A DNA stretch of 64,000 nucleotides from NCBI GenBank assembly GCA_016702335.1, contig JADJEF010000018.1, positions 744,001 to 808,000 on the forward strand, read 5' to 3'. The stretch comes from Rhodocyclaceae bacterium. Its GTDB lineage: Bacteria > Pseudomonadota > Gammaproteobacteria > Burkholderiales > Rhodocyclaceae. Below are positions 28,191-37,298 of the stretch, in pieces. Within the stretch, counting starts at the first letter, position 1. Every line of letters starts with the position of its first letter. The notes under the pieces are model-generated. The model did not search any database. It saw only the letters and a list, made by a program, of their open reading frames with translations, and was not told where the DNA came from. The translations under genes and the position numbers were made by a program.

Positions 28191-28847
28191 ATGTCTTCCG
28201 CTAATTTCATCCGATCCATAGTGGTCGGAGTGACCTCTGAACTGCTGTTGGCCTATTCTCCGATCATCCTCATTGGCCTCATCGCCCTGTATTTTATGTT
28301 GCCCAACCCGATCGAAGGTCGCGTGATTCTGCTACCCGGGCCGGATGGCAAAGTCGGGTCGGTGGTGGTAAAAAGTCAGGGCGGAGAGCAAACGCTCAAC
28401 ACCGCCTATGCCGGCGTCGGGGTGGATACCGCTGGCAAGCTGATTGCCGAAACCGGATCGGCCGATTTGGTCAAGAAGCGCTACGGCGCGTTGATCGAAG
28501 CCAGCCCGCCCCGTCCGGTATCGTTTACGGTCTATTTCACCTCGGGTTCGGCCACCCAACTCGACTTCATCTCCAAATCCGCCATCGGCGCGGTCAAGAT
28601 CGAATTGGCCGGCAGACCCGCCCCCGAGATCACCGTCATCGGGCATACCGATACCATGGGTGCGCTCGAAGCCAACGACGTGCTCTCGCAGGAGCGTGCC
28701 GCCACCGTGCGCGACATGCTCCTTGAAGCGGGCATCCAGGCGGTTTCAATGGATATTGCCGGGCGTGGCGAACGTGAACCCATCATCCGCACTCCTGATG
28801 ATGTCGACGAACCGCTGAACCGGCGGGTCGAGATCAGCGTGCGCTGA
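28191..28847 (+). CDS. OmpA-family peptidoglycan-binding protein
   Basis: A 218-residue protein with one N-terminal membrane helix (about residues 20-39), a short beta segment (VILLPGPDGKVGSVVV) and a C-terminal OmpA domain (about 100-218). The OmpA motif is clear in TVIGHTDTMGALEANDVLSQERAATVRDMLL and in the final LNRRVEI. It probably binds peptidoglycan from the inner membrane. The partly conserved N-terminal region occurs in proteins next to FecR or CHASE2 genes in some betaproteobacteria, but no such neighbour is present. yjdM lies 61 bases downstream. Confidence 0.9.
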   Translation: MSSANFIRSIVVGVTSELLLAYSPIILIGLIALYFMLPNPIEGRVILLPGPDGKVGSVVVKSQGGEQTLNTAYAGVGVDTAGKLIAETGSADLVKKRYGALIEASPPRPVSFTVYFTSGSATQLDFISKSAIGAVKIELAGRPAPEITVIGHTDTMGALEANDVLSQERAATVRDMLLEAGIQAVSMDIAGRGEREPIIRTPDDVDEPLNRRVEISVR

Positions 28848-28908
28848 ACGGTACTCGCCGGCCTCTGACTCATCCCCTGCTCAATTTTCGACGCTATGAA
28901 GGAAACTC

Positions 28909-29250
28909 ATGTCCACCCTGCCCGCTTGCAGCCAATGCCAGTCCGAACTCACCTATGAAGACGGCGAACTCTACGTGTGCCCTGAATGCGGGCACGAATG
29001 GCCAAAGACCACGGCCGCCGACGTCGAGCAAAAAGCAGAAATTCGTGATTCTGTAGGGAATGTGCTGGCAGATGGTGACTCGGTAACTGTCATCAAAGAT
29101 CTCAAGGTCAAGGGCTCGTCACTCGTAGTCAAAGTGGGCACCAAGGTCAAGAATATCCGCCTCGTCGATGGCGATCATGACATCGACTGCAAGATTGACG
29201 GTGTCGGAGCGATGGGGCTCAAGTCGGAGTTTGTAAAGAAGCTATCGTAA
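28909..29250 (+). CDS. yjdM: YjdM (PhnA) zinc-ribbon protein
   Basis: A 113-residue protein that matches E. coli YjdM (formerly PhnA) over its whole length. Two Cys pairs form the N-terminal zinc ribbon (CSQC and CPEC, residues 8-27), followed by the conserved LADGDSVTVIKDLKVKGSS, GTKVKNIRLV and DCKIDGVG. Despite the older name it is not a phosphonoacetate hydrolase, and its role is unclear. A good ribosome-binding site (GAAGGAAA) precedes the ATG. Confidence 0.95.
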   Translation: MSTLPACSQCQSELTYEDGELYVCPECGHEWPKTTAADVEQKAEIRDSVGNVLADGDSVTVIKDLKVKGSSLVVKVGTKVKNIRLVDGDHDIDCKIDGVGAMGLKSEFVKKLS

Positions 29251-29319
29251 GCCGCGTTCCGATGGGTCGGCTACGTACCGGGCAGGTGTCTGGATTTCAG
29301 CATCGGCGAGCGCGATCAT

Positions 29320-29350
29320 CCGCAAGTCGGCGCTGGCGAGACGGCGATTT
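29320..29350 (+). repeat. Dispersed 31-bp repeat, intergenic
   Basis: A copy matching the consensus exactly, in the 194-base gap between yjdM and the convergent Ser/Thr kinase gene. Core intact, followed by AGACGGCGATTT. Confidence 0.9.
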
Positions 29351-29444
29351 CTGCGTCACGCACAGGGTGGCCGCCACGCCAATCAGCAAGGGCGCAATGC
29401 AGGGCAATGCATCAAGCACTCTGCCGCGATTTAACGACTTAACG

Positions 29445-31112
29445 TCACTCTCCTGCCGCCGGTCTGGACGCCGCGCCCCCCAACGGAGGACTGCGCTCAG
29501 CCTTGAAATCGGGTTTGCAAGCGACGGTGCCATTGGGCCAGGCGGTGCAGCGCCCCGTAATCTGATGCCCGCGCGGGCTGGTAAGCGCGCAACTGTCATG
29601 CGCTGATTTCCCTGCACAGGCATTGATTGCCTCGGTCATGAGGGTGCGCCGCCGGTCATTGCTTGCCGGTGGCTGGCTAGACGCCGACGGTGCAAGGGAC
29701 GTGGAAGGTGTGGCGGTCGGTGAATCTGCGGCAGGGGCGACCGGCAGCGGTGGGGGTTTTTGGACGGAAAGCGCACTCTCCGGTACAGGTTCTCGCTCCG
29801 GCGCCGGCGATGACTCGGGCACCGCCTCAAGGGCTTCTTTGGCGGGGTGGGCTTTGAGCGCAGACGACGGACCGGCGGCGGCCGCCTGCCTGGTGCGATG
29901 TGAGGCGTAGATTGACGTTCCCAAGGCCGCAAAAGCCATGAGAAGTATCAAGAACGGATGGGCGACAAAAGCCGCAGCAAGGCGGCTCAGCAAGCCATTG
30001 GGCTCGTCGTCATCCGCGTCCTGCGGGGGTCTTTTCCGGGGGCTACCCGGTCGTGCTGTGCCGCCAGTGGTCGGGCTTTCAGGATTAAGCGACGGGCGCA
30101 CTCCTGATGTTGGGCCCTGTGTCCCGGCGTGAGAATTCGCAGCGGACAACACTGGGGCGCTTGCCGCTGATACCGGGGTGAGCGCAGGCGCAGGAGTTGG
30201 AGCACGCGCAGGCGTCGGAGCCGCACTATGCCCGGTCAGCATTTCCCGCCATTCCAGAACGCTTTGCGGTCGCCGGGATTTTTCGAGCGACAAGCCAAGA
30301 TCTATCGCGCTAAGAAACGACTGACTGAAGCGGCCTTCGCCGACGAAGGTCGCAGGAATCATGAGGTCATTGGCGATGCGATGGACAGACATCTGCGGCA
30401 CCGAACCGGCGACGATGCGGTAAAGCACGCCGGCCATCGCGTAAATATCGGTCCAGGGGCCTTGCTCACTGTTGCGCGAATACTGCTCCGGCGGGCCATA
30501 GCCATGGCTCAGGACGATAGTCAGGGCTTCGTTGCTCAGGGTACTGCGTGCGGCACCAAAATCGATCAGTACCGGGCCTTCGCCATTGGCGCGCAGCACG
30601 ATATTGCCCGGCTTGATATCCCGATGCAGGAACCCGGCCCGATGCACAGACTCCAGGCCATCAAGCAGCGGCAGGATAAGTTCCAGCGTGTTGTCCTGGT
30701 TCCAATTGATGCGGCCTTCCTTAAGCGCCTGCTCCAGGCTGGAGCCCCCTTCATAGGCCATCACCATGTAGCAGGTGGCATTGGCCTTGAGATAACGGAA
30801 GACCTGCACGATGTTGTTGTGCCGGAACCGAGCGAGGGTTTGCGCTTCGAGCATGAAGCGATCGCGACCCCATTCGAATTCCTTTTCGGCAGTGCTTGAG
30901 CGCAGGGCCACGGCTCCCGTCGCCGGGTCCCGCACCGCGGCGCTGGCCGGAAAATACTCCTTGATGGCAACCTGAAGCGCCAGGTTTTCGTCGTGCGCAA
31001 GGTAGGTAATGCCAAAGGCGCCCACGCCAAGCACCGACAGCAGGGAATACTCGTCAAGCCGCGCATTCGGCGGCAGTGCCTGTGACAGGGTTTTTGGTGG
31101 CCCGGAGTTCAA
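29445..31112 (-). CDS. Membrane-anchored Hanks-type Ser/Thr protein kinase
   Basis: A 555-residue kinase. Domain 1 (about residues 22-290) carries a glycine-rich loop GVGAFGITY, Lys51 in VAIKEYF, catalytic HRDIKPGN (163-170), DFGAAR (184-189) and SHGYGPPEQY in the activation segment, so it should be active. A long Ala/Pro linker, one membrane helix (about 380-405) and a second Ala/Pro/Ser linker follow. A short C-terminal periplasmic segment (about 490-540) with four Cys (INACAGK, DSCAL, GRCTAW, VACKPDF) may form two disulfides and act as the sensor. Substrates are unknown. It converges on yjdM and has no phosphatase or FHA partner nearby. Confidence 0.92.
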   Translation of the reverse strand: MNSGPPKTLSQALPPNARLDEYSLLSVLGVGAFGITYLAHDENLALQVAIKEYFPASAAVRDPATGAVALRSSTAEKEFEWGRDRFMLEAQTLARFRHNNIVQVFRYLKANATCYMVMAYEGGSSLEQALKEGRINWNQDNTLELILPLLDGLESVHRAGFLHRDIKPGNIVLRANGEGPVLIDFGAARSTLSNEALTIVLSHGYGPPEQYSRNSEQGPWTDIYAMAGVLYRIVAGSVPQMSVHRIANDLMIPATFVGEGRFSQSFLSAIDLGLSLEKSRRPQSVLEWREMLTGHSAAPTPARAPTPAPALTPVSAASAPVLSAANSHAGTQGPTSGVRPSLNPESPTTGGTARPGSPRKRPPQDADDDEPNGLLSRLAAAFVAHPFLILLMAFAALGTSIYASHRTRQAAAAGPSSALKAHPAKEALEAVPESSPAPEREPVPESALSVQKPPPLPVAPAADSPTATPSTSLAPSASSQPPASNDRRRTLMTEAINACAGKSAHDSCALTSPRGHQITGRCTAWPNGTVACKPDFKAERSPPLGGAASRPAAGE

Positions 31113-31210
31113 GAAAGTGATCCCGCTGCTGTCCTCATTGTGCGAACCCGGATGCTACGCCCAAAGCGTCCGGATGCTCGGGTGCTCCGCTCCGGGCTAT
31201 CGACGGCTAT

Positions 31211-33108
31211 TCAGGGTAAAGCAAATGCAAACACGTAATCCCCGGTCGGCCGGTTGAACATGTTGTGCTCGCCGGCCGTCACCACTACATACTGCTTGCC
31301 CTGATAGCTGTAGCTCATCGGCGTGGCCGTGGCATCGACGGGTAGCTGGAAGCTCCACAGTTCCTTGCCGGTGCGCGCCTCAATGGCGCGGAAGATGCGA
31401 TCCATCGTCGCACCGATGAAGAACACCCCGCTGTCAGTCACCAGTCCGCCGCCGAGGTTGGGGGTGCCCCAGTCGATACGGAAGGGCAGGCGCACCGGGC
31501 CGAGCTCGTGAATCGAGCCCAGCGGCACCTCCCAGCGTATCGTACCCTGCGCCAGATCCACCGCCACCAGCTTGCCCCAGGGCGGTGGCGTGCACAGCAC
31601 CCCCAGCGGCGACTTGACGACGTCTTGCACCATGGCATACGGCGTACCCGTCATGGTCACCCTGAAGGCACTGCCGGCCTTGATGTGATCATCCCCCCCC
31701 TGCGCGCCCTGAGTCTTGACCAGTTGTCCATAGAAGGGCGAACTATTAACATTGACGATGAGCAGGTTCTCCTGCGCCAACCACGCGCCACCGCCCCAAT
31801 TCGCGCCACCGAGGCTGCCCGGCATCAGCAGCGTGCGTTGCTCCGAGGGCGGCGTGTACAGGCCGTGGTTATTGAGCGAGGCCAACTGCTCGCGGCACTT
31901 GCCACGATCCCAGAACGTGAACCCCCAGGCATCGTCGGGCGTAACAACGCTATTGACCAGCTGCGGCGGTTTGCTCGGGAAAGGCTGCGTCGGTGCCGCC
32001 TGCTCACCGGGGATCACGCTCGCAGGGACCGGCTTTTCAGTGACCTCGAACAGCGGCTTGCCGGTGCGCCGGTCGAGCACGAAGGTAAATCCCTGTTTGG
32101 TCAGCTGCGCCAGTGCCGGGACCTTGCCATCAGGACCAGGCCAGTCGATCAATATCGGCTGCGCCGGTACGTCGTAGTCCCACAGGTCGTGGTGCGAGGT
32201 AGCGAAGGACCACACCTTTTTCCCGGTCGCGAGTTCCAGCGCCACCACGGCATTGGCATCTCCGTCACCGCCCTTGCGGTTAACTCCGTAATAATCAGGC
32301 GACGGCGAACTCGTAGGCAGGAACACCAGACCCGCGGCGGCATCGATCGAGATCGGGGCCCAGACGTTGGCACCCCCGGTACCGGCGATGCCCGCCAGCG
32401 GATCAAATTGCCAGCGAGGCTTTCCGGTCACGGCGTCAAAGGCAGCGACCACACCACGCGGTGCCTCGGCGTACTCGAAGTCGACCACCGACGACCCCAC
32501 CACCACGACCCCATTGGCGACCGCCGGCGGCGAACTGCTGGTGACTTCGCCGGCCTTGTGCTTGCCGCGATCCGACAAGGCGACCGTGCCCTGCGCGCCA
32601 AAATCGGCGCAGGGCTTGCCGGTCTTCGCATCGATGGCAATCAGCCGGCGGTCGTGCGTGGCAAGGAACAGGCGATGTGCGCACGCCCGCGCCTCGTCGG
32701 CCCCCGGTACGTGCCAGTAGCTGACACCCCGGCAGCGCTAGCCTCGCGTGCCGCCCCGCTCCACCTTGGGATCAAACTCCCAGCGCGCCCTGCCAGTGCC
32801 GGGATCGAGCGCAAGCACCCGCGAAAACGGTGTGCAGGTGACCAGGTGCTCCCCGCCTCGGCGGGTAGCAAAATGGCGGTCGCTTGCCCCGAGGTGTTTT
32901 TCATAAGTTCCGGCGCTTCCACCATCGGGTCACCGGTGCGCAGAATCCAGGCATTGCGCAGTTTCTTCACATTCTGCGGCGTGATCTGAGTAGCCGTGCT
33001 GTGGTGCTGGCCGAAGGGGTCGCCTACGGGTACGGCGCTTGCCGGCAGGCTTGTCAAAATAATGCACAGACCAGCGAGCTGCCGGACAGAAACCAGGTGT
33101 TTCATCAT
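31211..33108 (-). pseudogene. PQQ-dependent dehydrogenase (glucose/quinate type), disrupted
   Basis: A soluble Gcd-like quinoprotein with a signal peptide (ending PASA) and no N-terminal membrane domain. Recognisable: ITPQNVKKLRNAWILRTGD, VTCTPFSRVLALDP, RCRGVSYW, TSSSPPAVANGVVVVGSSV, TSHHDLWDYDVPAQP, GALNWGG-like GGANWGGGAW, TPNLGGGLVT and the C-terminal GDYVFAFALP. Two lesions break it: a shift of one base near a C-run at 32851-32854, and an in-frame TAG at 32738-32740 just before RCRGVSYW, perhaps a former Trp codon. The downstream 455 codons remain open. It is the last gene of the four-gene unit starting with the SDR at 36491. Confidence 0.85.
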
Positions 33109-33125
33109 CACGGTATCGTCGTTGC

Positions 33126-34229
33126 TTACTGATGGGGTGGATAGGGCATTGCTACCATGCGGTCACCCGTGTAGGTGCCCAGGTACAGCGTACCGTCCAA
33201 CTCGCGGGGCGACCGTTGCGGCACCATGGGCGCCCCTTGGTGACGCAAGATCTCGGAGAACGCCATGGTCTCGGGGTTAATGCGCAGCACCGCGTATTCC
33301 AGCGCACACGTGTTGCCCGGCTGCTTGGTGCAAGCCATCTGGGTGGGCAAATCATCGGCATGCGAAACCGCCAGCAGATTTCCCTTGCTGTCCCAGGCCA
33401 GGTTGTCGGCGTGATTGATGGGCGCAGCGCCCAGCCGCTTGCCACTTTTGCGATCGAGCTTACGAATTTCCTTGCCGAAATAGACGTTCGCAAACACTGT
33501 GGCATCGTCAGGGCTGATCTCGATACCGTTGATGAAGGCACCATGGCTCTCTGCCAGCACGCGCGTCGCACCGCCTGGCAACCACTCAAAGACATAGCCC
33601 GTGTCGATCCCCAGCATGGCCTTCAAGAGGCCCACACTCATTCCTGCGATAGCGGGCAGGTGCTTGTCGAACATATGGCTGGCCACCACGCCGCCATTGC
33701 GCATCACCGCCACATCGTTGACGTAAGTGCCGTCAGCCGGCACAACGCAACCTCGCCATTCCAGACGCGGAGCCGGTGGGTCGGTGAGCAGTTCGAACAT
33801 CTCGATCGTTTCACGGCCACCGTGATTCACCGCTGCCACCTGCCAACGCTTGTCGTCGCGCTGACGCAGCGAAATCCCATGGGGCGAGAATCTGGCATCG
33901 GGCTCGCCGGGGCACGCGGCATCACCCCAGTTTTCCTTGAACCCGGCTGGCCTGATCGGCGCATGACTGGCAGCAGGAAAGGCCTGTGTAATCGCGCGCG
34001 TACGGGTATCGAGAAAGCTCAGCACGCCCGGCGTGCCCTGCTCGATATTGGCACCCATCTGGCTGAAGAGCAGGGTCTTGCGATCGGGCAGCACCTCAAT
34101 ATCTTCGGGGTTGCGCATACCGCAGATCGGCTCCATCGCGCCGACGGCAGCGCAGCCGCTGACAAACGCACTATCACCGCTTCCGCAAGCGGCCAGCAGC
34201 AAGCTGCCCGCAATCAACAGGGCTTTCAT
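33126..34229 (-). CDS. SMP-30/paraoxonase-like beta-propeller lipoprotein
   Basis: A 367-residue protein with a lipobox (LLLAACG, Cys near residue 15), so probably anchored in an envelope membrane. The rest is a six-blade-propeller-like sequence resembling arylesterase/SMP-30 proteins: NPEDIEVLPDRKTLLF at the start, FSPHGISLRQRDD, the internal HGAFINGIEISPDDATVFANVYF, and NHADNLAWDSKGNLLAVSH. The acidic and Asn positions expected for calcium binding appear present. It may hydrolyse lactones or esters. It overlaps the fusion oxidoreductase by 4 bases and precedes the PQQ dehydrogenase by 17, so a link to oxidation products such as lactones is plausible but inferred. Confidence 0.75.
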   Translation of the reverse strand: MKALLIAGSLLLAACGSGDSAFVSGCAAVGAMEPICGMRNPEDIEVLPDRKTLLFSQMGANIEQGTPGVLSFLDTRTRAITQAFPAASHAPIRPAGFKENWGDAACPGEPDARFSPHGISLRQRDDKRWQVAAVNHGGRETIEMFELLTDPPAPRLEWRGCVVPADGTYVNDVAVMRNGGVVASHMFDKHLPAIAGMSVGLLKAMLGIDTGYVFEWLPGGATRVLAESHGAFINGIEISPDDATVFANVYFGKEIRKLDRKSGKRLGAAPINHADNLAWDSKGNLLAVSHADDLPTQMACTKQPGNTCALEYAVLRINPETMAFSEILRHQGAPMVPQRSPRELDGTLYLGTYTGDRMVAMPYPPHQ

Positions 34230-35731
34230 TCGAGCAGCATCCCAAGCGAAATGGCGACGATCGCAGGCTTTTCCTGCCCCTCGATCTCGAAAGTATTTTC
34301 AGTGGTGAGCAGCCAGCGACCTGCGCCTTTGTCTTCCACGGCGACCACCTTGACCCGGTTGCGCACCCGCTGCCCGGCCTTCACCGGCGACATGAAGCGC
34401 GTGCGGTCCAACCCGTAGTTGAGCATGGCTGCGACCTGCAGCCGCCCGGCCACCAGCTCGTAAATCGTGGCCGGAATCATCGACAGGCTCAGAAAAGCAT
34501 GGGCAATCGTGCCACCGAAAGGGCTTTCCGTGGTGGCGCGCTCGACATCAAGGTGTATCCACTGATCGTCTTGCGTGCACCGGGCAAATTCGTTGATGCG
34601 CGCTTGGTCGAGGGTGATCCACGACGACACGCCCAGCTCCTTGCCGACGAATTGGCGCAAATCGGCTGGCTTCCAGGGGCCGTTGCTTGATGGCGCGGGC
34701 GAAATCGCCGTCTTACCAGCGCCGACTTGCGGACCAGGTATCGCTACTGAGGTATCGCCATTGGTAATGATCACCTTGCCGGTGACCTTGCGGTCAAGCA
34801 GATCCTGCAACGCCTGTGCCCCCTGCGCCAGCGGATAGCGCGCCGAGATATGCGGGCGCAGCTTGCCTTGGGCGATCAGGCCGAACATCTCGCCCAGATC
34901 CTTGATGAAGTCAGGCAACTGACGCTTGACGAATTCACCCCAGAACACACCGATGATCGAGGCCCCCTTGAGCAGCGCCAGATTGAAGGGCAAGGCCGGG
35001 ATCGCGCCATTGGCAAAGCCAACCACCAGATAGCGCCCACCCCAGGCACTCGAGCGGAAGGCCGGCTCGGCATACTCGCCCCCCACCGGATCGTAAATCA
35101 CGTCGGGGCCTTTGCCCCCAGTCAGCTCCTTGAGCCGATCGCGCAGGTTTTCGCTGCGGTAATTGATCAGTTCGTCGGCCCCGCTCTCTTTGCAGATCGC
35201 AAGCTTCTCTGGCGTGGAGGCGGCGGCAATCACGCGCGCGCCCAAGGCTTTGCCGATCTGTATCGCGGCCAGCCCGACGCCCCCTGCCGCACCAAGCACC
35301 AGCAGGGTCTCGCCTGCCTTGAGCCCGGCACGCCCCTTTACCGCGTGATATGAGGTGCCATACGCCAGCGTGAACGAGGCGGCGACATCAAAGCCCAGCC
35401 CGGCTGGCATGGGAATGATCTGGCGGCTATCGACGACCACCTTCTCGGCAAAGGCCCCGAACTGGCACGAGGCAATCACGCTCTGGCCAAGCTTGACGCC
35501 CTTGACGCCCTCGCCCAGCGCTACCACCACCCCCGCCAACTCGGCCCCTGGCGCAAACGGCAAGGGCGGCTTGAACTGGTATTTGCCCTGAATAAGCAGG
35601 GCATCGGGGAAATTGACCCCCGCCGCTTTCATCTCCACCAGCACCTGGCCGGGCCCCGGCACTGGATCGGGAATCTCTTCCACACGCAGGGTATCGGGCA
35701 AGCCCAAGGTTTTGCAGAGCAGTGCTTTCAT
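34226..35731 (-). CDS. Quinone oxidoreductase (MDR) fused to a MaoC-type hydratase
   Basis: A 501-residue two-domain enzyme. Residues 1-326 form a zinc-free medium-chain reductase related to QOR (PFAPGAELAGVV; nucleotide loop GAAGGVGLAAIQIGK; VIYDPVGGEY). Residues ~360-500 form a hot-dog MaoC dehydratase domain (WITLDQARINEFARCTQDDQWIH with the catalytic Asp/His region; FGGTIAHAFLSLSM). Each domain has the length of a stand-alone family member. The linker (about 327-358) contains the dispersed repeat, read as PQVGAGKTAIS at residues 334-344. The fusion suggests sequential reduction and hydration of an enoyl-type substrate, possibly CoA-linked. It lies between the SDR gene (16 bases) and the propeller lipoprotein gene (4-base overlap). 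Confidence 0.9.
   Translation of the reverse strand: MKALLCKTLGLPDTLRVEEIPDPVPGPGQVLVEMKAAGVNFPDALLIQGKYQFKPPLPFAPGAELAGVVVALGEGVKGVKLGQSVIASCQFGAFAEKVVVDSRQIIPMPAGLGFDVAASFTLAYGTSYHAVKGRAGLKAGETLLVLGAAGGVGLAAIQIGKALGARVIAAASTPEKLAICKESGADELINYRSENLRDRLKELTGGKGPDVIYDPVGGEYAEPAFRSSAWGGRYLVVGFANGAIPALPFNLALLKGASIIGVFWGEFVKRQLPDFIKDLGEMFGLIAQGKLRPHISARYPLAQGAQALQDLLDRKVTGKVIITNGDTSVAIPGPQVGAGKTAISPAPSSNGPWKPADLRQFVGKELGVSSWITLDQARINEFARCTQDDQWIHLDVERATTESPFGGTIAHAFLSLSMIPATIYELVAGRLQVAAMLNYGLDRTRFMSPVKAGQRVRNRVKVVAVEDKGAGRWLLTTENTFEIEGQEKPAIVAISLGMLLE
34702..34732 (-). repeat. Dispersed 31-bp repeat at the MDR/MaoC domain junction
   Basis: Copy with intact core, in frame as PQVGAGKTAI in the interdomain linker of the fusion enzyme. 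Confidence 0.9.
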
Positions 35732-35747
35732 TTTGGTCCTGTTGAAT

Positions 35748-36491
35748 TCAATTCAGTTTTGCGACAACGCGGAGCGGCAGAACACGCATCAGCAGGCCAA
35801 GCAGCGTCCATGGCCAACCGGGCACGCAGGCGGTAGCCGGCTCGCGTTCGATGGCATGGGCGAGCGCCCGCGAGCCCACCGCTTCACTGACCTCAAAGGG
35901 CAGTTTTTTGGCACCCTCGTTCATCTCGGTACGGATATAGCCCGGATAGAGCGTACTCACCTTGATTTGGCTGCCAAGCAGTTCCGCCCGCAATCCCTCG
36001 CCCAGATGCGCCAGCGCTGCCTTGGTGGCCGCGTAATTGGTCAGGTGCCTGGGCAAGCCGCGCATGGCACTCATCGAGGAAATCAGCACCAGATGTCCGC
36101 GTTTTTGCTCGCGAAAAATCTCCATGGCCGCCTCGACCTGCGCCAGCGCCGCGACATAGTTGGTTTCGGCCGTGCGTTTGTTCAACTCAAAATGGCCGGT
36201 GCCCAGCCGCCGCCCCTCGCCCACGCCGGCATTCACAATCACGCGGTCCAGCGTGCCAAAGCGCTGCTGAAACTCACGGAACACCGTGAAAACGCGCGGG
36301 TGGTCATTGACATCAAGCGCGAGCAATTCAACACGCCCGCCGTGGGCCTGCGTCAGTTCATCACGCAGCGCTTCCAGTCGCTCTGTGCGCCGCGCGCACA
36401 GGCCCAGATCGTAGCCGCGAGCGGCAAATTCGCGCGCCATGCCAGCGCCCAGGCCCGAACTGGCGCCCGTGATAACAATGCTCTTTTTCAA
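35748..36491 (-). CDS. Short-chain dehydrogenase/reductase
   Basis: A classical SDR of about 247 residues with the cofactor motif TGASSGLG, NAGVGEG, the catalytic Ser in LISSMSAM and the catalytic YAATK. The C-terminus is hydrophobic (WPWTLLGLLMRVLP), suggesting membrane association. No ATG lies at the expected start; TTG at 36491 gives LKKSIVITGASSG, and an alternative TTG is 9 bases upstream. It is the first gene of a tight minus-strand unit with the MDR/MaoC fusion, the propeller lipoprotein and the PQQ dehydrogenase. The substrate is unknown; the context suggests a lipid, sterol-like or aromatic alcohol. Confidence 0.88.
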   Translation of the reverse strand: MKKSIVITGASSGLGAGMAREFAARGYDLGLCARRTERLEALRDELTQAHGGRVELLALDVNDHPRVFTVFREFQQRFGTLDRVIVNAGVGEGRRLGTGHFELNKRTAETNYVAALAQVEAAMEIFREQKRGHLVLISSMSAMRGLPRHLTNYAATKAALAHLGEGLRAELLGSQIKVSTLYPGYIRTEMNEGAKKLPFEVSEAVGSRALAHAIEREPATACVPGWPWTLLGLLMRVLPLRVVAKLN

Positions 36492-36550
36492 GTCAGCCAA
36501 TCCAAAAATCCGACCCCAATGGTACGGTGTGCTGCCAGTGTAACGAGAGT

Positions 36551-36581
36551 CCGCAAGTCGGCGCTGGTGAGACGGCGATTT
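36551..36581 (+). repeat. Dispersed 31-bp repeat, intergenic
   Basis: A consensus copy in the divergent gap between the SDR gene and the uncharacterised gene at 36672. It lies about 90 bases upstream of the latter start and may overlap promoter DNA. Confidence 0.9.
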
Positions 36582-36671
36582 GCTCCCGGCGCCATCGTTC
36601 AGGCCAGGTTTATCCCGATCCGTAGCGCGCCGTACAATCCACAGCACGCTGACCCTCAGGAAAACCCGACC

Positions 36672-37298
36672 ATGAAAGCCTTCTTTCGAGAAAACCCCAC
36701 CATTGCTTTCGGCCTCGGCCTGCCGCTGCTGCTGGTTGCGGTCTTTCTTTTGGTATCGGGCGTCCCTGCCCTGATGGTTGCCCCTCCACAGTACGAGGTT
36801 CTGTATGCCACCGGGGCTTACCAATACCAGAACGGTGTGATCATTGGCGTCAGCGAGGGCAAAGTTCAGGTGAGCTATCAGGGGATCACGCAAGCGCACC
36901 AGAACCCGCGCATCTGGCGCTACAACCCCACGTCTGGTGCTGTGACCGAAATCGTTGTGCGCCTGCCGCCCGATCTGATACCGGCAGGCAAAGCCTCGTC
37001 CGACGATCACACCAATACCCGCCTGACATCACTGAGCGTTCCCGATCTCGCGGCGCTCAGGGTCGACCCCGCCAGCGTGGCACCCGACGGCTATGAATTC
37101 AGCACCGGCACCAGCGAGTATTCCAGACCGCTATTCACGGGCATGTTCTACGGCTCACGCTATCGCACCCAGGCCATCCTGCGCAAAAACGGACGCAGCA
37201 TTCGACTGCCCAATACCGACGACCACTACTACCGTGGTGCCACGCAGTTCATCGGCTGGGTCGTTCCGCAAGTCTCGCCCCAAGGTGTTACGCCATGA
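36672..37298 (+). CDS. Uncharacterised membrane-anchored protein
   Basis: A 208-residue protein with one N-terminal membrane helix (about residues 12-35) and an extracytoplasmic domain rich in Tyr, Ser and Thr. A local AGGA ribosome-binding site sits 8 bases before the ATG. I recognise no family. The stop overlaps the start of the downstream integral membrane gene by 4 bases, so the two probably form a complex or pathway step. The same open frame runs far upstream, antisense to the SDR, but that part is not considered coding. Confidence 0.7.
   Translation: MKAFFRENPTIAFGLGLPLLLVAVFLLVSGVPALMVAPPQYEVLYATGAYQYQNGVIIGVSEGKVQVSYQGITQAHQNPRIWRYNPTSGAVTEIVVRLPPDLIPAGKASSDDHTNTRLTSLSVPDLAALRVDPASVAPDGYEFSTGTSEYSRPLFTGMFYGSRYRTQAILRKNGRSIRLPNTDDHYYRGATQFIGWVVPQVSPQGVTP

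Noticed and set aside
31508..32989. 493-codon plus-strand open frame opposite the PQQ dehydrogenase
   Set aside because: Antisense shadow of a recognisable, though broken, quinoprotein gene; the product has no family features.
35613..36671. Upstream extension of the gene at 36672
   Set aside because: The extension is antisense to the SDR gene and passes through a repeat copy; the ATG at 36672 has its own ribosome-binding site and starts a clear membrane anchor.
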